Assembly (NCBI GenBank): GCA_949130495.1
Contig: OX422222.1
Location: forward strand, 274,960,109 to 275,024,108
DNA length: 64,000 bases
Reading direction: 5' to 3'
DNA from: Sambucus nigra
Lineage: Eukaryota; Streptophyta; Magnoliopsida; Dipsacales; Adoxaceae
This document shows, in pieces, positions 34,864 to 46,869 of this stretch. Under the pieces are notes generated by a model, which was not told where the DNA came from, ran no database searches, and was given only the letters and a program-made list of their open reading frames with translations. A program made the position numbers and the translations under genes. Each line of letters starts with the position of its first letter. Position 1 is the stretch's first letter.

Positions 34864-36560
34864 CCATGAGCTACCAACCTAGCCTTATTGTGAACTATGG
34901 TACCATTCTCATCCTCCTTATTCTTGTAAATCCACTTGGTACCTATCACATTTGCCTCACTAGATCGGGGGACTAACTCCTAGGCATCAGTCTTGCAAAA
35001 CTAAAGCAACTCATCTTGTATAGAGGATATCAAATGCTTGTCCTTGAGTTCTTCTTTCACATTTTTGGACTCGACTAAGGATGTTTATCACAGATACCTA
35101 ACCACATTCTCGAGTTGAGCACGAGTTTTGACACCTAGTGTCGGATCACCAAGTATAACGGAAGGGTCATGACTCTTTCGAACTCAAGCGAGTGGATCCT
35201 CTAAATTTAGAGCGGAGTCCACCGTGGTAGTATGATGAAGGATGGGATCGCCACCAGGTGGTGCATTATCCTCACATTGGGGACTAGGATCAATAGACGT
35301 CAACATCTCGTCATCTCTAATCATTATGTTTATTGACTCCATAACCTTAGAGCTTGCAAGGTTAAACACCCTATAAGCCCACCTCGTCGATGAATAACCT
35401 AAAAATATCCCTCGTCACTCTGGGAGTCGAACTTTCCTAATTTCTCTCTATCTCTCAAGATGTAGAAAGTACTCCCAAAGATAAGGAAATACGATAGGTT
35501 GGGCTTCTTCCCTATCCACAATTCATAAGGCGTGTGTAACGTGTGAAGACGAAGATATACCCTATTCACCATATGGCATGCGATACTCACCGCCTCTGCC
35601 CAAAAATGTCTACGCACGGTTCTCCCAAGAAGTAAGGATCTAACATATCTTATATTATTCAGTTATTCCTCTCAACAATCCCATTTTATTGAGGAGTACG
35701 AACGGCCGAGAACTCATGTTTGATGTCCACTTCATCGCAATATCTATCCACTTTAGCTTCTTTGAATTAAGTTTCATTATCACTACGCATCCGATTAATA
35801 TTGACACCTTGTTGGTTTTGTAGGACACAAAATTTGGTTGTGAAGAACTCAATTGTATTGAACTTTTCTCCATGAAATACCATAATAGAGTATCGAGAAA
35901 ATTCATCGACCATCATGAGAATGTATCTCTTACCACCTAAGTTCTCTTAGCAAGTAGGATCCATAAGATCCATCTGAATCAACTCCAATACATGGGTGGT
36001 GGTAATGGCATTCAACTTTCGATGGGGACTTTGAATTTATTTTCCTTATTGATAAGGTCCACAAATCTAAGAAGTTGGTTTCCCAAGCAATGGTAAGCCA
36101 CTAACTAGGTCCTTTTTCACTAATCTCTCAAGATCTCTAAAGTTTACATGACCAATTCGTTGATGGCAAATGTCCATAGAGGATACTGTGGCACTGTTGC
36201 ATACAAAGGAGGACTTGGGAATGATCCCATAGAAATTGTCTTCAGTCCTCACACCTTGTAGTAAAAGTTCATTGGATTGATCATAAACATTGCATGCGGA
36301 TCGGTCAAACTTTATCCAAAGTTTGCATCACACGATTGGCTTATGTTTATGAAGTTACCTTTTAACCCTTCCACGTACAACACATTGTCTAGTTTAGGAA
36401 ATTCGAGTATCTCAACACATCCACATCCTACAATACTATACCCACTCCCATCTCCAAAAGTGATTTTACCTTCCTTGCAATCCTCAAGGTGGGTAAAAAA
36501 TGATATGTCACCAGTCATGTGCCTAGAGCACCCACTACCAAAATACCATTAAGAAGGATT
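34864..36560 (-). pseudogene. Copia pol, 5' part (protease, integrase, start of RT)
   Basis: On the minus strand, protease starts near 36560 with W-Y-F-G-S-G-C-S-R-H-M-T-G; the usual D-S-G has become G-S-G, so the catalytic Asp is lost. The open frame 36312-36518 continues with ITFGDGSGYSIVGCG and VLYVEGLKGNFINISQ. The pre-integrase domain (36067-36252) has CHQRIGHVNFRDLERLVKKDL. Integrase core (about 35640-35960) shows RMRSDNETQFKEA and, after a stop, NGIVERNN, with frame breaks. The frame 35399-35617 holds FWAEAVSIACHMVNRV and KPNLSYFLIFGSTFYIL. RT begins in the last 230 bases (NVIGTKWIYKNKEDENG) and ends at KARLVAHG, where the gypsy LTR begins. Confidence 0.85.
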
Positions 36561-36889
36561 TTTAACCTTGAGAGAAATGTGCAGAACAAGTTCTTTGATG
36601 TCTTCCTGAGGTACCCAAGAGGAGGTAACCTTTTGTTTGCCCTTATCGTTATTGGATATAGTCGGAGCATTGAAAGAGTTCTCAAATGCCAAAGACATCC
36701 GTTGAAATTCTTACACTAAGCTTTGTGAAGTAGCGACTAAAAACTCAACTTGCTTTGTAATACTAGTAAGGTCGTTAGAGAGGTACACGGGAGTATGCGT
36801 ACACTTAGTTCTAACTAACTTGTAGAAAAACTCTCTAAGATGATCTCTTTTTTGAGAAAAATGCACACATAAACTTATTTTAGTCTACC

Positions 36890-38540
36890 CTAGTTTGGTT
36901 TCTTAGGTTGAACTCTCTTTTGTGGTTTATACCGATCCCTATAAGTATTAACCTCAAATTTAGGAACCAATTTGAATGCGGCATTGGAAGTTAATGCACC
37001 ATCATAACCTACTCCACGCCTCTCACTAAAACCAAAAGCAAAATCGAGGAGCATATTTCCTACCTTCTTCGATGTATCCTCTATAGTAACCTTGACCTCT
37101 TGAGCATGTTCGAGATATTTATCTAGTTGGGTCATAAGGGCTTCAAGTTTCTCACGAGTCTCCATGTGTTCTTGAAGATCTCTCGTAAGACTAGCCACCT
37201 TTTTGGTCAAGTCATCATTTTCACTCTCAACTAAAGTAACCCTCTCTCCCAAAGAAACTCTCATCGAGGACTCGCTTTCTCTTGTCTCTCTCAACTCCTT
37301 TTCTAAGGCTAAAACTCTAATCGCTAAACCTTTATTTTGTTTGTTCATTTTAAAGGATTCGGCGTAAAGATCGACATAAGCGCGTTGAAGGTCACTCTCG
37401 CTCTCACCTAAAGCATCCTCTCCATCACTCTCGTTGGAATGACTAGACCCACTATCCAAGTCATATTGTTTAGTATCTTCTTCATTGGTGTGGGGTGCAC
37501 CAGACATACTAACAAGATTAGATATGAATGCGGTGAAGTTACGTCCATGAGGTGAATTGTCCTTGGAATCCACCGAATCGACATCGCTCTCGCTAAGCAT
37601 GAAATTTAAGGCAATTTATCCTTTGCCTTGTCTCTTTAACCTAGTCGGACACTCGTTAGCTTTATAACCCCTACCCTCACACTCATAACATCTCTCTTCA
37701 TCTTTCTTTGGGTAATCTTTTCTTTTTTTCAATATTTTTCTTTCTCGATTAATATCTTTTATTTTTCTCAAAACTTTTATTTTCTTTGGAAGTATTTTCT
37801 TTTCTAAGTTTGATAAATGTTTTGCAAAAAGGGTTAAATCATCCAAGTCAAAATCATAAGTCAGATGATACTTCTTTTTTCTTTTTCGATTTTACTTTTA
37901 ATGCAATTCCCTTTTTCTTAGGTTTAACAGTTTTAGGAAACATATTTATCTCATATGTTTGAAGGTATCCTACGACTTCTTTTAACCTAAGAGTATCTAG
38001 TATCCCTAACAAATTTAGCACAATAACCTTAGGAATAAAGCGGGTCGGAGGTGATCTCAAAATTTTCTTAAGTACACTCGTATTAGGTATATTTTCACCT
38101 AAATTTAAACTCAAGTTTACCATATCAAACATGCATAAAATGCATCAAAAGATTCAGACTCAAGCATAATGATCGTTTTAAATTGTGTGGTGAGATTTTA
38201 CAGCTTAGAAGATTTTATGTCATTGGTTCCCTCGTGAATGAGATGGAGGGTATCCCGAGCTTCTTTAGACATGGTGCACATCATAATATGGCAGAACTCG
38301 TCAGGGTTGACGGCTCTCGAGATGGCACTCAGACCACGCAAGTTAAAATTGCACCATTTAAAATCATCCTATGTCCATGCAGAAAGAGGTTTTATACTTG
38401 TGACATTATTTACAGTCACTGTGGGTGGTGTGAACTCTCTTTCATAGACTAGTTAGACACGTTCATCAATAGATTTTCAAGTGGACCTCATTCTAGCTTT
38501 CTAGTAGACATAATTTGACCCATCAAAAATAGGCATCCTG
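36890..38540 (-). pseudogene. Copia gag with zinc knuckle and coiled coil (SIRE-like)
   Basis: On the minus strand the frame starts near 38515 and is broken into pieces (37854-38132, 37616-37846, 36890-37600). The middle piece has a CCHC knuckle, C-Y-E-C-E-G-R-G-Y-K-A-N-E-C; its fourth ligand spacing is CX2CX4(Y)X4C, so the His is Tyr. The last piece, 236 residues, has an acidic, Ser-rich start, a long heptad-rich segment (about residues 75-165, e.g. LALEKELRETRESESS) predicted to form a coiled coil, and a basic end rich in Lys/Pro. A coiled coil after the knuckle is characteristic of SIRE/Maximus gag. Confidence 0.75.
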
Positions 38541-38642
38541 TTATACAAATTATCCATTAAATCTAAAAAATTTAAAGATCAACAATTTTTTGAAAAAATT
38601 GATATAAAAAATTATAAAGAGGATCACATAGTAATTTATACA

Positions 38643-38660
38643 ACCGGATCGGATACCAAT
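38643..38660 (-). promoter_or_regulatory. Copia primer-binding site, decayed
   Basis: On the minus strand TTGGTATCCGATCCGG resembles the initiator tRNA-Met site TTGGTATCAGAGC with two or three changes. It lies about eight bases after the proposed LTR end. Confidence 0.55.
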
Positions 38661-38668
38661 TTAGGAAT

Positions 38669-39750
38669 GTTCTGATTTAATGGATTGGTTTGTATATTAT
38701 TTTTCCACACACAAATCCAATTTTTAACCAAATTTTATCTTTGATTATATTAGGTGTGCATACAAAGATGTAGTCCAATTTTAAAGCAACAAACCAAGCA
38801 TGCAAACAACATAAAAGTGAGGGAAAATCCCTTAAAAGGGGCAAAACCTATATTCAGCACTACAGAATAATTGGCAGATAATCAACTTACCAGCAAATTA
38901 GACAGACTAAGTATGACGCGTAAAGTCTTTAATTCTTCTATAAAAAATGACTCAATCCAGAGTCGTCTAGAGGAAGTTATCTTCCCTTAGTATCCACTGA
39001 TCAGCCATTCCTTCTTCAGCCGTGAAACCTCGGTTCCACAATTCAGCAGTAGATATTTCTTTCCACAAAGGTTTTTGAACTAGAAATCTTCTTCTTGATT
39101 TGGTAAAGTGATATTTATTATTCTAAGGGGTTTGGAATGATTATAGATGTGTTTAATCATAAAGAGAACTCAAAAAGAAGCTTAAAGATGGTAAATATGG
39201 TTCTTAAGAAGTCTAATCTCGTGCATCCTATTAATAATAAGGTTTGTATAAAAGGATAAACATGAAAATTTTGGATTAGAACTAATTAGAAAATAAAATC
39301 TCATCGGGTCGTTCGGACGACAGGTACATCGTTCGAACGACAAATCTGTTTTCGTTCAAATGGGTATCAAATGAGACTTCGAACGATATTCCAGAGAAGG
39401 GATAAACAAATGGTCCATTCGATCTAAAAGGGGTCTCCTTCGAACATCCCTGCCAATCTCGTTCGAACGAGGTGGAGAGTTTTTTAAAAAAAATCTTTAA
39501 AAATATTTTAAAAACCATTTTGAAAAACAACCTCTTTAACAATTCTTAAATCCCTGAAAAGATAAAGTAACTCTTACCAAATAAATCCATAATTTATTCT
39601 AAGGTTATTGAGATGTACGATTCTTCAATCTTTCGAAATGTCTTTAACGCTTTTTTCGAATCCAAAGAAGTCATGTAAGTGTAGTATATGTGTAATGGGG
39701 TAAGCCAAAATACAAAATAAAACTGGGCAATTATAAAACTTACTCTTACA
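38669..39750 (-). repeat. Copia 5' LTR
   Basis: On the minus strand it starts TGTAAGAG (39750) and ends CAGAACA (38669). Its first 656 bases align with the truncated 3' LTR. GTTCGAACGAC/CGTTCGAACGAG palindromes lie at about 39300-39475. The inner end is set by the primer-like sequence and is less certain than the outer end. Confidence 0.65.
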
Positions 39751-40572
39751 AACACAAATAATAATACAATGCTTGTTTATGTGAATATGGCAATAACATC
39801 GCATTATATTCATCAAAATCTAATGAAGATATTGTCTCCTTCTACAAAACATATGCAACATGTTCAAAGTGTTCCTCCTCCAACTAGGCCTGCAAACAAG
39901 ACTTCAAAATGTTCCAAATGGTAAGTAAGAAAGGACTTGAATCCCAAAATGATTTTGCGATGCCTATGTAGACAAAGATTCCATCAAAGTTCACGTAGTT
40001 CATCAGATGAACAAGGTTGGGATCTAACCCATAATCTAAATCTAAGGTGTCTCTTTTAATTTATGAAAATATATGTAAAATGTGTTGAAAGTGTAGAAAA
40101 TTATGAGAACGCTCTAAATTGGTAATTGTGGTATAGGCCCCATATTTTTTATTTTTTATTTATGAAAATAGATGTGAATGTATATATGATAATTAAAATA
40201 TTGGGATTAATGATAGACGTGTATTATAAACAACCTACAAATGGAATAAGAGCACTAAAATATGCAAAACAGCATTTATGGGACTAGTAAAAACATAAAG
40301 AATATTACAATGCATCCGTAGTTTTGTCTGAGTATCCTTGAATAGTTTCTTGGATGTGTAACAAGTTAGACCCTTAAGAAACTATCTAAGGGTACTCACA
40401 TGAAACCATTCATATGGTTTCCTCAGATTGGCAGTTTGTTATGAGTTTTGCATTCAAAAATTAACAAGATCTACATAAAAATTATAAAAATGTGGGCGGC
40501 GGGGAAGCAAGTGAAAGAGAACAAAATATATGAATTAAAGATTCACAAAATAATAATAAAATAATATTTCCA
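39751..40572. other. Unassigned, likely CACTA 3' region
   Basis: AT-rich with no coding signal. It lies between the copia LTR and the stop codon of the minus-strand CACTA transposase, so it may be that transposon's 3' untranslated sequence. Confidence 0.4.
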
Positions 40573-43500
40573 AACTTATTCTTTGTCTAAATCAACTAAA
40601 AGATCATTCAATTTAGGGTTGTCATCAAGAGCAGATTGGTAGTTTAGAGGGGCCTTTAACACATCTGCTTGAGTAGTCAAACCTTTTTGTGCATGCATAA
40701 CAACAAACAAATTGTATCGTTTATGCACTTAGAGTAGAATACCTCCTTCACATTTTAATAGGCTTAAATAAATGACTCATCGACCATGTGATCTTTACTC
40801 TTCATCTTAGATAAATCTACGATGACAAGCTTTCAAGCAGGATTAACTTTACAACCATCTGTAGTGTCCTCCACCTTCACTCAGTCACAATAGATAATGA
40901 TTTCTTTGAATCCAAAGTAATCTAGTTCAAGGATTTATTGAACAATACTGTAATAGGCCAGCGTCGTATCCTCCGAATTTTTATCTTTTTCGCTAAATAC
41001 ACAAGCAGTCAAGGCAGAAATTGAAATTTTGATGTTTGAGTCAAGAGTTTTTCCTCGTAAAAGTAATAGACAAAATTAAAACCGTTTACGTCGAATTTTT
41101 TAAAATCCTTCGCACAAAAATTGGGACAATTGGCTAGGCGTGAAAGCCTTGACGAGACATCACCGCTTTTTAAAAATATCATTTATCAATGGATTTGTGT
41201 TAGGACATATTTTACAACACATACATAAATAACCATAATATCATATGTGTCAATCCCTATTTTTATACATATGCCCTAACATTATTGGTCGTAATTTCTC
41301 TTCTGATTTTGTGTAATTTTACTCTCATACTTCTTAAAAATGTTCAAGAAATTGTAGAGTTTATATGGTAATATAGAGAATAAAGATAATCAAAAAAAAA
41401 TAAGTTATATATGTAGATACTTACTCTCCCCAATCTTTAATTTCATCTTGTGATTTGAAGACATAACGAGCTGCTTGCTCATATTGTAGATTCGTGAGTC
41501 TCACCTCTTTAGGGTTCCTAAAAAGAAATTCATCCTCAAACTCATAAAGTTCCTCGATCATTCATTGTACATGGGGGTTGAACCTCCTAAGCCCTTGTTC
41601 CAATATATGTTCTCGAATGTATATTGATTATTCTGTTGTTATGTATTCTTCCATAATTCACCCTCCAATATACCGTGTATTCTTAACATAATCTTTGAAG
41701 GTTTTCATCAAGTGCTCGAAGGGATATATCCAACGATACCTTACAGGTCCACACAATAAATTCTCATCACATAAATGCACAAGGAGGTGGACGTTGATGT
41801 CAAAGAATAACGGAGGAAAATACTTCTCCAAAACATAAGTCTCCTTGGCTAAAGTGGATTTTGTAACCTTGATGTGCTTCCTGTTTACCATAAACTAATC
41901 TGCATAATTGCCCTGCTAAGATCTTTGTGCTCAGAAAATCAATGCTTAAACAACAAAATGATTAATTGGATGATGGTGTGCCAGTCATGAGACTTACAAT
42001 GTATCATGTCATTTGTTTGGTAGCTAAAAACCCTGAGTAAATCATCTAAATAATCAATCAGAATCTTCAAATTGAACAACATGTCTAAGAGGATCTTTTT
42101 CTCACTAGTAGTCAAAGTGAAACAACCCGTGGGAATTCAATTTTAACCTATTATAGGATCAGGTTTTAACCAGAACTTTTTTTTATTTTCATCTCCTTTA
42201 GATCGCAGCGCGCCCTCTTTCCATCTTTTGAATGAGATCCACATTGAAATGTTCCTATCAGATGTTCCACTAAATTCTTCTCCATGTGCATCACATCAAT
42301 TACATGACTTACACTGAAGTCTTTCAAATACAATAAGTCAGATAAGATTGGTTATCTGGACTATTCCTTCATTTTACTAAGATCTTGGGGATCCTCCCTA
42401 GCTTTATGCTTCTGGCCTACAAACTGAGGGTGTTTGTCTGCAAACTGATTCCCCAAAGTCGTATCCTTCACCTTATCCTCGATTTTATAACCTAAAATTC
42501 GAGGAGGTTCTGCACTATGCTCTTGATCAAAAGGTAAAAAGTTAGACTTGTCGTTCCTAAAGGGTAAATATTAGACAGAAATCTACAATAATCAGCATAA
42601 CTCATCTTCCCATTATGATGTAACCAAGTGGATTGAGTTTCCTCCCCACATATGGGACATCCATAGTAACCATGAACATTGTAATTAGATAAGGTCTCAT
42701 AGGCAGGGAAGTTATGGATAACCCACATAACGATTTCTTTAAGTGTGAAGTCTTCACCCTTATGAGCGTAAAACACTCTCACATATTCGTCTTGCGACTC
42801 TTTAAGTTCTTTGATTAATGGGGCTAAAAAAATATCAATATCGTCACCGAGATCCTTTGGCCCAGGTATCAAAAACGATAATAATGTGAACTCTTTTACC
42901 ATGCACGGTGCTGGAGGTGGAATTAAAGGAGATATGACAATTGTCCAATAACTCTGATTAGTGCTTAAATTATCGAAAAGATTAAACACATCGATTAATA
43001 ATGGAAGATGGACATTGAGTGGTTATGCATTTAGAAGATTACATGTGAGTAAATCAATCGAATGAAGCATGAGATTCCCACCCATCTCAACTCAAGCTTG
43101 ACATTTCATGGCCTCTTCTATCCACGGTATTCTGAAAAACATTTTAATCGCGGCTCGAGGGGGAAATACTTCAATACCTTCTATGGAACATGCGAGCACT
43201 TGAGAAAATTTGTAAATTTTTCTTTTCCATTCTCACAAACCATACATCTTGTCTCATTGCATACAGGACATTCATACTTCAGTTTGTTTTTATTACGGTA
43301 CAATATGCAATCATATTTGCATGCATGAATAGATTTGTACTTTACCCTTTAATCGCTTCTTCATGCTCGGATAACTATCTGGTAACGTGTTCTTTTTCGG
43401 AAGAATGTCTTAAGAACACTTAAGAACTTCAGTTATGCTATTGACCAAAAAACTAAATTGAATCTTCAAATTAAGTAAATCGATCATTGCGTACAGTACC

Positions 43501-43960
43501 GAGTGATCTTCTTTGTAATTTTTATATAAAGGTTTAGTTGCGTCGGCTTTTAACCGTATGTATTCCCGATCTTTGGGTAATTCAGTATCTTGTTCATTGA
43601 CTTCATCATAGTGCACATTATTCATATTCATAGACTTATGATTTTGATCGTGGTGGACTTTGTAAGGATCATCAATTAGGTCGGTCAAAGGACAATGTGA
43701 TGGTGAATCATTCACCACTTTCACCCGATGGAGTTTCATCACACAGTTGAGTATCGATAATTCTTCTAGAACATATGGTACATTATTTTTTCCATGGAAT
43801 ATCCATATCTTATAGTCTTGTGGCATACACCATATTAGTAAATACAATTCAACCTCTTTCAAAGACTTAAATTTTTCATTCATACGATGGTTGGATGGAT
43901 ACAGAATCTTGTCACCGTTAAGATTTCTATCTTCATATTTAATAAATTCCTGAAAACCCT
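40573..43960 (-). pseudogene. CACTA transposase, TNP2/TNPD-like
   Basis: All the domains of a plant TNP2 transposase are visible in order on the minus strand, in broken frames. The N-terminal zinc-binding part lies at about 43200-43480, the end of which includes CVVCKEK-like cysteine pairs. The TNP2 catalytic domain covers 42989-42300: PGPKDLGDDIDIFLAPLIKEL, then VMWVIHNFPAYETLS, CPICGEET, and IDVMHMEKN. The DUF4218 region (41891-41400) reads FFDINVHLLVHLCDE, then GPVRYRWIYPFE. The DUF4216 region (about 41010-40650) reads YYSIVQ, LELDYFGF and VDLSKMKSKD. The protein ends at a TAA near 40573. In autonomous En/Spm elements this protein cuts and joins the element ends. Stops and frameshifts make this copy inactive. 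Confidence 0.85.
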
Positions 43961-44279
43961 TTACATGATTATCAGAGAATCTATTACTCTATCCTATCCA
44001 CTCTTTGTATTGGGGGAAACCCATTAAATAGTCTTCAAAATTCAAGTCACCTATATAAATAGGTTTAAACGGTGGTTGCAAGAAGTTCCGATTTTTAATC
44101 CAAGCAAATTCATTCAAACCAAGTAAATTTAAGCAAATTTATTCAAATTCATTCAACATATGCATTTAATAAATATGAAATAAAACGCAAAAAATTAAGA
44201 TGTCATTAAAATTAAGATGTTGTTAAAATTAAGATGTCATTACAAACTCCAAACATTATTCACACTACAAACATTGAAC

Positions 44280-45340
44280 GCTGTTCATTTCCTAGTCTTG
44301 CACAACAAATAAACTGGTAAAGAAATATAATATTTTTTATAATATTTTAACAGAGTCCCTTCACCGTGGTTAACATGCACAGTCTCATCTCCGCTACCAT
44401 TGTATATTGTATCCACCATTATATGAGCCTTACCCATCGCCAAAGGACAATTTTAGACAGGTGTTACAGCATACATGTAAACAAGAGTATACATGCCAAC
44501 GACCCTGATATTGGACAAGTCTCTTATATAATACTCATTGCCATAGTCACCATGCATGGACGATGAAGATCCATAAAATGTTACAGGAGGAGGTGCTTGG
44601 GAGGGAAAACCTTGAGGCATATAATAGCAGAATGTTTGAGGAGGAATCTGGGAGTGTAAACCATGTTCTAGAGTAAAAAATTAGAATAACTCCTCGATTT
44701 CATTCATCATCATTGCCATGTTTCTGCTAATATTGCCTTCCTACCTCATAATCTTTGGCACTTGTCCTTTTATCTCGGATTGTTCTTTGGCTTGGGTAGA
44801 CACATGACTCATCAACAAAGAGATATCATCTAATAGAGGTGTAGTGTGGTGTAGTTTTGTACTTGGCAAATGTGAGCCCACACCTCTTGTCCTCACCCTT
44901 TTGTCCCTCCCAACTACCTTGGTTAAGTCATTTGCTCCAATGTCATAGGGGTTGAACTCGAACAGACTACTCGACATGCCTTGTATAATTTCCTATAACA
45001 TAATATTATATTTAGTACTATGATTATAATATTATTTTATTATAACGTGTATACATATGATAGGTAAATTCAAAATCACTAGAGTTGGTTTCAATTTGTC
45101 GGGTAATTGATTAGTCCCTTTTTTCACGTCGGTCATGTAAGTACAAGTTGACTTGATTAGGGCCTTTAGCTTCTCCCGGAGTCTCCTTGGTCTCGTCCAC
45201 CCATTCACTCTTCAAATCATCACATGATTTTTCCCAAGTTTGGGGACATAAATTTTCTTTGACCTATTCAGTTTATTTTTTTCCCTCTTGGTCAATTTTC
45301 CCTCCCTGGCCTCCCTGGACATCAACGATGATGTTACCAT
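44280..45340 (-). pseudogene. CACTA accessory protein, TNPA/Ptta-like
   Basis: On the minus strand, about 45340-45100 gives NRSKKIYVPKLGKNHVMI and a following Arg/Lys-rich stretch. The open frame 44977-44741 gives NPYDIGANDLTKVVG followed by RTRGVGSHLPSTK, the conserved middle of plant Ptta/En/Spm accessory transposases. After a stop, about 44560-44300 gives CPLAMGKAHIMVDTIYNG and ETVHVNH, the conserved C-terminal region. In En/Spm this protein binds the subterminal repeats such as those at 19046-19252. Read on the minus strand it lies upstream of the TNP2-like gene. Confidence 0.7.
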
Positions 45341-46259
45341 GCCTAAATCTTGCTAAACTCTTGACAAGTCATGGCCTTATAAGGGTTGGTAACTACGGAT
45401 GCACATATATTCAACTTTCTCTACACTTTTAGGCATCTTATGCCACTTTGTGACCTATATGGTAGGGATTTGCTACTAAACTTATGTTACTTTTCAAATA
45501 AGGACGTTTTATGCCTTAGATTAACACCCGAAAGACTTTTGAGTCCTATTCTTGGGGTGTAAAATCACATTTCTACGCAGATTTTGGGGTAGAATCGAAT
45601 TTTGTACCTTACGTGATACAGTCTGGCATGTTACCTTGCAATAGGCCACAGTCTCCAGATAACATCATGGCTAATTTCTCCATTTCTAGCATATTATCAT
45701 TTTTTATAAGAAAATTGTTTTATCTTAGATCGAAGATGCCACAAAATGCTTAAAAAACCCTGCAACATATTTTAGGGTTTCTAGGTTGGGTTAAATTGCA
45801 AAAGGCTAGGTCACGTGATTGGAAATCGATGATTCTACGGATAAAATCCAGCTAGGCAATTGCCTTAGGGATCAATAAAATGTCCAAGATAGGTTAAAAT
45901 GTTTTTTCTAACTATTCGGTTACTATTCCATCGGAAGAAGAGTGCTCGGTAAATTATCGTATCACTTGTGGTGGAGAGAACTCCTTATAAAATACAAGCC
46001 ACGACCACATCTTCTATTGACTCAACAGGTTGTTACTTTATCTCATATTATTCAGACAGACCGCAATCTTATGTCATATTGCTCTGATAGGCCACAGCCT
46101 TAGTTCAATGGTTGCATCCCTTGATAATACTTGCTAGCTTTTGATTTTGCTTATGTCTTACCATGTTCAATTCTTCTCAAAGAATATTTTTTAAAGAACT
46201 AACAATCTAGAAAAGTCATGAAATGCAGCTCGAGATCAGATCCCCAACAAACTGAAGAT
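45341..46259. other. Unassigned; expected 5' side of the CACTA element
   Basis: No protein motif is present. If the CACTA element is complete, its right end (a TAGTG form) should lie here, but I could not find one. Phrases such as AGGCCACAG recur at about 45643 and 46090 and might be remnants of subterminal repeats; this is weak. Confidence 0.35.
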
Positions 46260-46760
46260 GTAATGCACTTGATGAGGTGCATCAACCACCTATATGAAGG
46301 TTAGGCCTCCCTCCAGGGCTAAATTAACCTCCTTGGACAGATATTTTGATGCTTGAGTCCGCAGCCTTTACTAGTATGCAGAGGGTTGCAGACCCTCACA
46401 ATTCCACGACACTAGAAGAGAATCCTACAACCATCTCGGTGAAAAAGAGGAAGCGGGAGGATCATGGACTAGAAAATCCCTACAAGGAATTCACACCATT
46501 TAACTACAATATGGAGGATATCTTAGCAAGTATCAAGGAGAAAAACCTCCTCAAGTATCCAGAGAAATTGAAATCCCCAGCTCATAAGAGGGATAGGAAC
46601 AAATGGTGTGAGTTCCACCAAAATCACAGCCTCACAACTAAAAAATCTTCTTTTTAAAGAATGAAGTTGAAAGGCTCATTAGGCAAGGAATGCTTCACCG
46701 GTCCAAAGGGGGTGTAGCGTCAAGGTAAATATAGTTTCATGTCGATCTTTATACCTTGGG
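46260..46760 (+). pseudogene. Ty3/gypsy gag fragment
   Basis: The open frame 46346-46657 contains FTPFNYNMEDILASIKEKN, then YPEKLKSP, then RDRNKWCEFHQNHS, the classic end-of-capsid and first half of the zinc-binding segment of plant gypsy gag (the C-x2-H-x-x-H form before an E-C). A one-base frame change near 46645 shifts the continuation to FFLKNEVERLIRQGMLHR, which matches the same family. No LTRs or pol are visible nearby, so it is an isolated scrap. Confidence 0.8.
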
Positions 46761-46852
46761 AAAATTATAGTCTATATCTTTGCAGCCATTGCAAAAAAAA
46801 TTGTAAGGTTATATATCGATTTTGTATTTCATGAGCACATATGTGTATGTGT

Positions 46853-46868
46853 GGGGGGGGGGGGGGGG
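46853..46868 (+). repeat. Poly-G run (16 G)
   Basis: A run of 16 G after GTGTATGTGT. It can adopt G-quadruplex form and is prone to length errors in sequencing. Confidence 0.9.
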
Positions 46869-46869
46869 T

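Larger units (their letters stand above)
19262..39750 (-). mobile_element. Ty1/copia element, SIRE/Maximus-like, interrupted
   Basis: Reading right to left: a 5' LTR (39750-38669), primer site, gag with a long coiled coil, protease, integrase, the first part of RT, then a gypsy insertion (34863-22155), the end of RT, RNase H, a long untranslated stretch, a polypurine tract and a truncated 3' LTR. The coiled-coil gag following the zinc knuckle and the long stretch after RNase H point to the SIRE/Maximus lineage. The 3' LTR lacks the last roughly 426 bases present in the 5' LTR. No flanking duplication is visible, consistent with loss of the left end. Confidence 0.8.

Noticed and set aside
38859..38875. 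CACTACAGAATAATTGG as a second CACTA transposon end
   Set aside because: It lies inside the copia 5' LTR, has no GGTCACGG-type subterminal repeats beside it and no inverted partner.
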